Assembly (NCBI GenBank): GCA_900548905.1
Contig: URMK01000127.1
Span: 1-5,728, forward strand
Direction of reading: 5' to 3'
Origin: an uncultured Lachnospiraceae bacterium
Lineage (GTDB): Bacteria; Bacillota; Clostridia; Lachnospirales; Lachnospiraceae
Length of the DNA: 5,728 nucleotides
Part shown: piece after piece, positions 1-4,361 of the stretch
Numbering within the stretch: position 1 is the first letter of the stretch
How the letters are laid out: each line of letters starts with the position of its first letter
The notes under the pieces: generated by a model
What the model saw: the letters and a program-made list of their open reading frames with translations, nothing else
What the model was told of the DNA's origin: nothing
The model's database searches: none
Position numbers and translations under genes: made by a program

Positions 1-72
1 GCAGGCCGCACAAGGAAGCAGGGGCAGGTGACGCCGAACTTTTTTATCTACACCCGTTTTTCTGAAATAAAA

Positions 73-101
73 TTGCCGGTGGCTGCATATCATGTTATAC
101 T
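73..101 (+). promoter_or_regulatory. Promoter for the nuclease-thyA-DHFR unit, extended -10 type
   Basis: A -35-like TTGCCG (73-78, 4 of 6 to consensus) and a -10 TATACT (96-101, 5 of 6) are separated by exactly 17 bp. A TG dinucleotide at 93-94, one base before the -10, makes it an extended -10 promoter. Transcription would start near 107-108. No comparable promoter is seen between 166 and 217, so transcripts of the downstream gene should begin here and pass through the terminator-like hairpin at 123-165. Seen in sequence; activity is inferred. Confidence 0.7.
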
Positions 102-106
102 AATAG

Positions 107-165
107 ACAGCAGGCCGGGCACAAAAGGCCTGACGGGGGACGCTGTTCCTTGTCGGGCTTTTTTT
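107..165 (+). promoter_or_regulatory. Candidate transcription attenuator (terminator with competing hairpin)
   Basis: The terminator form pairs GCCTGAC (128-134) with GTCGGGC (152-158), with one T-G pair, extends through G127 and A123-A126 against the T run, and ends in seven Ts (159-165); the loop is 17 nt. The competing form pairs ACAGC (107-111) with GCTGT (142-146) and AGGCC (112-116) with GGCCT (127-131), which uses up the left arm of the terminator. The two cannot coexist. It sits between the promoter and the first gene, as expected for a riboswitch, protein-bound leader or other attenuator. I cannot match it to a known class: it is not the THF, preQ1, fluoride or T-box layout. A plain terminator of an upstream gene is the alternative, but the promoter lies before it. 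Confidence 0.6.
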
Positions 166-168
166 ACG

Positions 169-212
169 CCTGGTTCCAAAAGGTTGATGTGCCGGGAGGC
201 ACGGAACAGGAG
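169..212 (+). promoter_or_regulatory. Ribosome-site hairpin in the leader
   Basis: CCT (169-171) plus GTTCC (173-177), with G172 bulged, pair with GGAAC (203-207) plus AGG (208-210). Stacked directly inside is GTGCC (189-193) with loop GGGA and GGCAC (198-202). The outer helix covers the first three bases of the Shine-Dalgarno AGGAG (208-212), which lies 5 nt before the ATG at 218. This could lower translation until the helix is opened. GGCAC also occurs at 118-122, so GTGCC at 189-193 has a second possible partner in the attenuator loop. Pairings are seen; regulation is inferred. Confidence 0.5.
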
Positions 213-217
213 TATGC

Positions 218-1819
218 ATGAAATTAACTTTTATCGGAGCAGACCATGAAGTGACGGGCAGCTGCCATTATCTGGAAGCTGCGCAGAAGCACATTCTGGT
301 GGACAGAGGTATGGAGCAGGGAATGAATCCCTTTGAGAATGCGGAACTTCCGGTACAGGAAGCTATGCTTGATTATGTGTTTCTGACACATGCCCATGTG
401 GATCACTCCGGCATGCTTCCCCAGCTGTATGCCAGGGGTTTCCGGGGAAAGATATATGCCACACGGGCGACTGCACAGCTGTGCGATATTATGCTGCGCG
501 ACTGCGCGCATATCCAGCAGCAGGAAGCAGAGTGGAAGAACCGTAAGGCCAAGAGGCATTCCGGGACCCAAGAGCATGAACCGCCTTATACGATGGAAGA
601 TGCCGAGGGGACAATAGGGCTGTTGGTACCATGTGAGTACGGGGAAATGATAGAGGTTTGTGCCGGAATCCGGATCCGTTTTACGGATATCGGGCATCTG
701 CTGGGCTCCTCCAGCATTGAGGTTTGGGCGGAGGAAAAAGGTTTTAAACGAAAGCTTTGCTTTTCCGGGGATATCGGAAACAAGAACCAGCCGTTAATAC
801 GGGATCCCCAGCCTACGGCGCAGGCCGATTATGTTATTATGGAATCCACCTACGGAGACCGGCTGCACAGCACGGAAAGGCCGGATTATATCGCCGGCCT
901 GGCCGGGGTGATCCAGGAAACCTTTGACAGGGGCGGCAATGTGGTGATTCCTTCCTTTGCCGTGGGAAGAACCCAGGAGATCCTGTATTTCCTGCGTAAG
1001 ATCAAGGAAGAGGGCCTGGTGGTGAATCATGGCAGGTTCCCGGTTTATGTGGATAGCCCTCTTGCCGTGGAGGCTACGGAAATTTTTGAAAAAAATATTA
1101 ATGACTGCTTTGACGAGGAGGCGATGGATCTGGTGCGCCGGGGAATCAATCCTATTTCCTTCCCCGGGCTGCGTCTGTCCATTACCAGCGACGAATCGAA
1201 GGCAATTAATTTTGATGATATGCCGAAGGTGATTATTTCCGCTTCCGGCATGTGCGAGGCGGGGCGTATCAAGCATCATCTGAAGCACAACCTTTGGCGG
1301 GAGGAATGTACGATTCTGTTTGTGGGCTACCAGTCAGTGGGTACTCTTGGGCGGAGTATTCTGGAGGGCGCTGCGGAAGTGAAGCTTTTCGGGGAGTCCG
1401 TGGATGTGCGCGCACGGATCATGGCCTTCCAGGGGCTGAGCGGCCATGCGGATAAGAACGGGCTGATTGAATGGCTGGAAAGTTTTCAGGAAAAGCCCCG
1501 TAAGGTTTTTATTGTGCATGGAGAGGATTCGGTCTGCACCTCTTTTTCGGAATGCCTGAAATATGAACATGGGTATGATACCTATGCGCCTTTCAGCGGC
1601 ACCCGTTTTGACCTTATTAACAATGTTTTTGAATACGAAGCTGCGCCCAGGGCGAAGGAAAAGAAAGCCAAAGCGGCTGTGGTGAAAAGTGTATATGCCC
1701 GTCTGGAGGCAGCAGGACAGCGTTTGCTGGCGATTATCCGCAGTGCTAAAGGGATGGCCAATAAGGATATGGGCAAGCTGGCGGATCAAATTAACGCGCT
1801 TTGTGATAAGTGGCAGTAA
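218..1819 (+). CDS. MBL-fold, beta-CASP RNA-processing nuclease (CPSF/RNase J-related)
   Basis: This 533-residue protein is probably a zinc-dependent cytoplasmic ribonuclease. The metallo-beta-lactamase part carries Asp29 (LVDRG), the HxHxDH signature as HAHVDH (58-63), His160 (DIGHLLGS) and Asp185 (SGDIG). The beta-CASP part carries motif A Glu209 (MESTYGDR), motif B His410 (SGHAD) and motif C His434 (VHGE). All metal-binding and catalytic motifs are present, so it should be active. Residues about 475-533 form a Lys/Ala-rich tail after the conserved core. The ATG at 218 is preceded by AGGAG at 5 nt spacing and begins directly with the first beta strand, which fixes the start. The family includes CPSF-73-like endonucleases and exonucleases; which activity applies here cannot be read from the sequence. 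It is the first gene of a likely unit with thyA and DHFR, 51 bp ahead of thyA with no terminator between them. Confidence 0.93.
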   Translation: MKLTFIGADHEVTGSCHYLEAAQKHILVDRGMEQGMNPFENAELPVQEAMLDYVFLTHAHVDHSGMLPQLYARGFRGKIYATRATAQLCDIMLRDCAHIQQQEAEWKNRKAKRHSGTQEHEPPYTMEDAEGTIGLLVPCEYGEMIEVCAGIRIRFTDIGHLLGSSSIEVWAEEKGFKRKLCFSGDIGNKNQPLIRDPQPTAQADYVIMESTYGDRLHSTERPDYIAGLAGVIQETFDRGGNVVIPSFAVGRTQEILYFLRKIKEEGLVVNHGRFPVYVDSPLAVEATEIFEKNINDCFDEEAMDLVRRGINPISFPGLRLSITSDESKAINFDDMPKVIISASGMCEAGRIKHHLKHNLWREECTILFVGYQSVGTLGRSILEGAAEVKLFGESVDVRARIMAFQGLSGHADKNGLIEWLESFQEKPRKVFIVHGEDSVCTSFSECLKYEHGYDTYAPFSGTRFDLINNVFEYEAAPRAKEKKAKAAVVKSVYARLEAAGQRLLAIIRSAKGMANKDMGKLADQINALCDKWQ

Positions 1820-1870
1820 GGAATTGTCTGCGGCGGTTCCTGAGATGAAGGACAGGAGAGAAAAAGCAAT

Positions 1871-2719
1871 ATGAGTTTAGCTGATTTGACATTTATTCAG
1901 ATGTGTAAGGATATACTGGAAAACGGAACGAGCACGGAAGGGGAAAAAGTGCGTCCCAAGTGGCCGGACGGTACGCCGGCCTATACGATAAAGAAATTCG
2001 GCGTGGTGAACCGCTACGATCTGTCCCGGGAATTCCCGTTGCTGACCCTGCGCAGGACGGCACTGAAATCGGCTGCGGATGAGATTCTGTGGATATGGCA
2101 GCAAAAATCCAATAATATCCATGATCTGCACAGCCATATCTGGGATGAATGGGCGGACGAGGACGGATCCATCGGAAAGGCCTACGGCTATCAGCTGGGA
2201 GTAAAGCATCAGTATAAGGAAGGCATGATGGATCAGGTAGATCGGGTGATCTATGATTTAAAGAACAATCCTTTCAGCAGACGGATTATGACTAATATTT
2301 ATGTGCATCAGGATCTGCATGAAATGAACCTGTACCCCTGTGCCTACAGCATGACCTTTAATGTGACCCAGAAAAAGGGGGAGGAGAAGCTGACTCTCAA
2401 CGCCGTTCTCAGCCAGCGTTCCCAGGATGTGCTGGCGGCCAATAACTGGAATGTGGTGCAGTATTCGGTTCTGCTCCATATGCTGGCTCAGGTATGCGAT
2501 ATGCAGGTGGGAGAACTGGTGCATGTGATAGCGGATGCCCATATTTACGACAGGCATATCCCCATCATCCGGGAGCTGATTGCAAGGCAGCCGTATCCGG
2601 CTCCCAAATTCAGCCTGAATCCGGAAGTGAAAGATTTCTACCAGTTTACCAGAAATGATGTTATGGTGGAGGATTATGTTACCGGAGAACAGATAAAGGA
2701 TATTCCCATTGCCATCTGA
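1871..2719 (+). CDS. thyA: Thymidylate synthase
   Basis: Makes dTMP from dUMP using 5,10-methylene-tetrahydrofolate and releases dihydrofolate; cytoplasmic. The 282 residues include the nucleophile Cys157 (LYPCAYS), the phosphate-binding Arg pair (SRR, 136-138), the RSQD motif (183-186), Asn194 (NNWNVVQY), and His224 and Tyr226 (DAHIYDRH) that contact dUMP. The C-terminus IAI matches the tail that closes the active site. It is longer than the 264-residue E. coli enzyme, and its early segment (VRPKWPDGTPAYT) resembles the phage phi3T/B. subtilis ThyA type. The usual His after the catalytic Cys is Ala158; the B. subtilis type also lacks this His. AGGAG at 1854-1858 is 12 nt upstream of the ATG, a rather long spacing, although GGAGAG (1855-1860) shortens it. 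It lies in one unit with the DHFR that recycles its product. Confidence 0.96.
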   Translation: MSLADLTFIQMCKDILENGTSTEGEKVRPKWPDGTPAYTIKKFGVVNRYDLSREFPLLTLRRTALKSAADEILWIWQQKSNNIHDLHSHIWDEWADEDGSIGKAYGYQLGVKHQYKEGMMDQVDRVIYDLKNNPFSRRIMTNIYVHQDLHEMNLYPCAYSMTFNVTQKKGEEKLTLNAVLSQRSQDVLAANNWNVVQYSVLLHMLAQVCDMQVGELVHVIADAHIYDRHIPIIRELIARQPYPAPKFSLNPEVKDFYQFTRNDVMVEDYVTGEQIKDIPIAI

Positions 2720-2779
2720 CGGAAAGGGGTTGTAACAGGCCGGACAGGTCTGCCCGAGCGGCTGCATGCGGATATGGAG

Positions 2780-2784
2780 AGGAG
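2780..2784 (+). promoter_or_regulatory. Ribosome binding site that sets the DHFR start
   Basis: AGGAG is followed by 7 nt and then the ATG at 2792. The in-frame ATG at 2774 lies inside or before this site and has no site of its own. The 2792 start also gives the standard DHFR N-terminus MNIIVAVDEN. Confidence 0.8.
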
Positions 2785-2791
2785 CAAAATT

Positions 2792-3289
2792 ATGAATATT
2801 ATTGTTGCTGTGGATGAAAACTGGGCTATCGGATGCAGAGGGGATCTGCTTGTGAGGATACCCGCGGATCACAAAATGTTCCGGAACGAGACTTTAGGAA
2901 AAGTAGTGGTACTGGGCAGGAAGACTATGGATACCTTCCCCGGGGGACTGCCTCTCCAGGGCAGGACAAACATCGTCCTCACACGGAATCCGGATTACAG
3001 GGTGAAGGATGCGGTGGCGGTACATTCGGTGGAGGAGCTTCTGGAGGAAGTGAAAAAGTATGATTCCCGGGATGTGTATGTGATCGGAGGGGACAGTGTA
3101 TACCGGCTGCTGCTTCCTTATTGTGATACGGCCCATGTGACCAGAATTGACAGGGCCTATGAGGCAGACGCATATTTCCCTAACCTGGAGGAAGACGGAG
3201 AATGGGAAAAAACGGCCGACAGCGAAGAGCAGACCTATTTCGATACTACCTATCACTTTGTAAAATATGAGAGAAAAAAGACAATGTGA
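2792..3289 (+). CDS. folA: Dihydrofolate reductase
   Basis: Reduces dihydrofolate to tetrahydrofolate with NADPH, regenerating the cofactor that ThyA oxidises; cytoplasmic. The 165 residues match the usual bacterial length. Visible hallmarks are the N-terminal strand and loop (VAVDENWAIG, 5-14), catalytic acid Asp26 in IPAD, the NADPH-binding segment VVVLGRKT (38-45), NIVLTRN (60-66), the glycine pair in VIGGDSVY (97-104), and Thr117 (HVTRID). The conserved Pro-Trp before the catalytic acid (LPW in E. coli) is Leu20-Val21 here, so the substrate-side Trp is missing. Clostridial DHFRs as I recall them often differ here too, so this is probably a lineage feature and not a defect. The gene follows thyA by 72 bp without a terminator and precedes a strong one. 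Confidence 0.95.
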   Translation: MNIIVAVDENWAIGCRGDLLVRIPADHKMFRNETLGKVVVLGRKTMDTFPGGLPLQGRTNIVLTRNPDYRVKDAVAVHSVEELLEEVKKYDSRDVYVIGGDSVYRLLLPYCDTAHVTRIDRAYEADAYFPNLEEDGEWEKTADSEEQTYFDTTYHFVKYERKKTM

Positions 3290-3358
3290 CAGAATAGAAC
3301 AGATACGAAAAAAGAGGACTGTATAACGGGTCTGCGCAGGAAATGCACAGACCGTAAG
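3290..3358 (+). other. Short hairpin downstream of DHFR
   Basis: ACGGGTCTG (3326-3334) pairs with CAGACCGT (3347-3354) with one bulged G, and GCA/TGC can pair inside. No T run follows on either strand at terminator distance. It may stabilise the mRNA 3' end before the terminator at 3359, or may be incidental. Confidence 0.4.
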
Positions 3359-3427
3359 AAGGGATACGGGAACTTCACTTGCATAGGCTTTTTTGCCGGG
3401 CAAGGAGTTCCTGTATCCCTTTTTTTT
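3359..3427 (+). terminator. Strong intrinsic terminator between convergent genes
   Basis: The arm 3359-3376 (AAGGGATACGGGAACTTC) pairs with 3404-3421 across 18 consecutive positions with only two G-T pairs. The 27-nt loop can fold further (TTGC/GCAA, GGC/GCC). Eight Ts (3420-3427) follow on the plus strand, so it ends the nuclease-thyA-DHFR unit. The T run reaches into the minus-strand lipoprotein stop codon (3426-3428). On the minus strand the trailing sequence TTCTTACGG is only a weak T tract, so termination in that direction is likely less efficient. Confidence 0.92.
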
Positions 3428-4034
3428 ACTCATAAATCTCAATGATCACTTTCTCTGCCAGGAACTCCTTCCCGTCAAAGTATCCCTGCGCTTCCAGTCC
3501 GGTTCCTTCCTGAATCTCTGAAAAAACAGCTTCCTCTTCCTTAATATCCTCACCGGATCCCTTTATCGTCCACCGTTTGAATACGGTGGAATCCATACAA
3601 CGGACAGTCACCAACTCTTCCTCCGGGCTTCCGGCTTCCGGCATGACAACGACCGATCCGTATCCGTCTGCGGATTCTTCCGACAGCGTGAGGCTGATTA
3701 CAAAAGAATCCTGTGAAACACTTCTTACTTTTCCGCCTATACAAACCAATTCCCGGCTTCCCGTTCCATCGCTTTCCGGTGCATCACCTCCCGCTTCCCT
3801 GTTTCCGGGTGCGGCGTTTCCTGTCTCATCGTTTCCGGTCCCTTCGCTTAATGTTCCATCCGTACCGCCTTCCTGGCCCGGCAGCGATGCATCCTCTGCA
3901 TTGGTTCCGGCTGACTGGCCCGTCGGTAAAGAAGCATTGCTGCTGTTCTCCGCCGGCTGTTTACTGCCGCATCCTGCTGCCGGTGTCATCATGAGTGCCA
4001 GAACGGCTGCTGCCAATATGAATTTCTTATTCAT
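3426..4034 (-). CDS. Secreted lipoprotein of unknown function
   Basis: The protein has 202 residues from the ATG at 4034. A signal peptide (MNKKFILAAAVLALMM) leads to a lipobox ending at Cys22 (PAAGC), so it should be lipid-anchored on the outer face of the membrane. Residues about 23-95 are a Gly/Asn/Glu/Asp/Ser/Thr-rich, probably disordered spacer with ASLP occurring twice. Residues about 96-202 look beta-rich (GGKVRSVSQDSFVISL, VTVRCMDSTVFKRW, LEAQGYFDGKEFLAEKV). That pattern resembles small OB-like domains of the DUF5666 kind, but this is only a pattern impression. An in-frame TTG at 4040 is rejected because it directly abuts the ribosome site. The gene is expressed alone, converging on DHFR and divergent from the CofE-like gene. 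I do not recognise a specific function. Confidence 0.85.
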   Translation of the reverse strand: MNKKFILAAAVLALMMTPAAGCGSKQPAENSSNASLPTGQSAGTNAEDASLPGQEGGTDGTLSEGTGNDETGNAAPGNREAGGDAPESDGTGSRELVCIGGKVRSVSQDSFVISLTLSEESADGYGSVVVMPEAGSPEEELVTVRCMDSTVFKRWTIKGSGEDIKEEEAVFSEIQEGTGLEAQGYFDGKEFLAEKVIIEIYE

Positions 4035-4040
4035 TTCCAA

Positions 4041-4047
4041 CTCCCTC
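4041..4047 (-). promoter_or_regulatory. Ribosome binding site of the lipoprotein gene
   Basis: Read on the minus strand this is GAGGGAG, followed by TTGGAA and the ATG at 4034-4032. The 6-nt spacing favours this ATG over the upstream TTG (4040-4038), which would touch the site. Confidence 0.75.
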
Positions 4048-4085
4048 TCTTTTCTGTCATAAGTTGTATTCCCGCGGGCAATGAA

Positions 4086-4125
4086 CCGGATATATACGCC
4101 TGCACGTAGATCCGGCGGCCGCCGG
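4086..4125 (-). repeat. GC-rich palindrome and competing inverted repeat in lipoprotein leader
   Basis: CCGGCGGCCGCCGG (4112-4125) is a perfect 14-bp palindrome. CCGGAT (4086-4091) is also complementary to ATCCGG (4110-4115), which overlaps the palindrome, so two alternative hairpins are possible. CCCGCGGG (4071-4078), a second small palindrome, lies nearer the gene. All fall within the predicted minus-strand leader (start near 4130), so they may shape lipoprotein mRNA stability or translation. Confidence 0.55.
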
Positions 4126-4136
4126 GCTTTATCTGC

Positions 4137-4169
4137 ATTATACGCAAGGAGTCTCTAAATCATCTCTAA
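4137..4169 (-). promoter_or_regulatory. Lipoprotein promoter with two 11-bp-phased direct repeats
   Basis: On the minus strand a perfect -10 TATAAT (4142-4137) predicts a start near 4130. No good -35 is present at any spacing from 15 to 18. In its place two identical TTAGAGA boxes (4169-4163 and 4158-4152) repeat at exactly 11 bp, covering about -39 to -22. Tandem 7-bp boxes in one helical phase over a poor -35 are typical of OmpR/PhoP-family response-regulator activation. The repeats and spacing are seen; the regulator class is inferred. Confidence 0.55.
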
Positions 4170-4228
4170 GCGGCGCGGCGGCTGTTACCGGTGTTATGTT
4201 GTCAATTATAAAAAAGGAAAATTAACGC

Positions 4229-4257
4229 TTCCCTAACAGCACTCTTTATATTATAAT
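4229..4257 (+). promoter_or_regulatory. Promoter of the CofE-like gene
   Basis: A perfect -10 TATAAT (4252-4257) lies 17 bp from a weak -35-like TTCCCT (4229-4234), within an AT-rich stretch. The start would be near 4263-4264, about 98 nt before the gene. The poor -35 and the dyad immediately downstream suggest regulated use. Confidence 0.6.
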
Positions 4258-4260
4258 GTT

Positions 4261-4278
4261 TTTGTGCGCCGGCACAAA
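4261..4278 (+). promoter_or_regulatory. Dyad at the CofE-like gene transcription start
   Basis: TTTGTGC (4261-4267) and GCACAAA (4272-4278) are perfect 7-bp arms around GCCG. The dyad begins 3 bp after the -10 and spans the expected start. It could be a repressor operator, or a hairpin at the 5' end of the mRNA. No T run follows, so it is not a terminator. Confidence 0.5.
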
Positions 4279-4350
4279 GAGAACGGGCCGGTGATGCGGT
4301 GAGGCAGCAAAGTGCCCGCCGGACAAGAGAAAAAAGTGGAAACAGCAAAA

Positions 4351-4356
4351 GAGGGA
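4351..4356 (+). promoter_or_regulatory. Ribosome binding site of the CofE-like gene
   Basis: GAGGGA is 5 nt upstream of the ATG at 4362. An in-frame GTG at 4299 lacks any ribosome site and would add 21 Arg/Lys/Ser-rich residues outside the family core, so 4362 is chosen. Confidence 0.8.
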
Positions 4357-4361
4357 TATGT

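Larger units (their letters stand above)
4035..4361. other. Divergent intergenic region
   Basis: These 327 bases hold no credible gene. They contain the lipoprotein leader (minus, about 4130-4035) with GC-rich palindromes, its promoter with phased repeats (4137-4169), the CofE-like gene promoter (4229-4257), a dyad at 4261-4278, and the CofE-like ribosome site. The stretch 4170-4228 is AT-rich towards its right end. It contains an isolated TTGTCA (4199-4204, plus) and TATAAT (4210-4205, minus), neither with a good partner element. Confidence 0.7.

Noticed and set aside
1..65. Possible 3' end of an upstream gene (stops at 29-31 and 63-65 in two frames)
   Set aside because: Too short to recognise any protein; no frame can be preferred.
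107..165. THF, preQ1, fluoride, T-box or PyrR-type leader
   Set aside because: None of the conserved cores I recall for these classes is present, so it is left as an unassigned attenuator.
28..249. Open frame of 73 codons starting at a GTG
   Set aside because: It runs through the promoter and the terminator, overlaps the nuclease start, has no ribosome site and resembles no protein family.
2736..2752. Hairpin CAGGCC/GGTCTG between thyA and DHFR
   Set aside because: No T run follows; it does not separate the two genes as a terminator.
3577..4062. 161-codon plus-strand frame opposite the lipoprotein gene
   Set aside because: It is Ser/Pro-rich, mirrors the low-complexity spacer, and has no ribosome site. 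The minus-strand frame has a signal peptide, lipobox and ribosome site.
4205..4210. Minus-strand TATAAT as a second lipoprotein promoter
   Set aside because: No -35 at any usual spacing and it would give a leader of about 165 nt; the 4137-4142 element with phased repeats is better supported.
4199..4227. TTGTCA as -35 of an upstream plus-strand promoter
   Set aside because: The bases at -10 distance (TTAACG and neighbours) match the consensus poorly.
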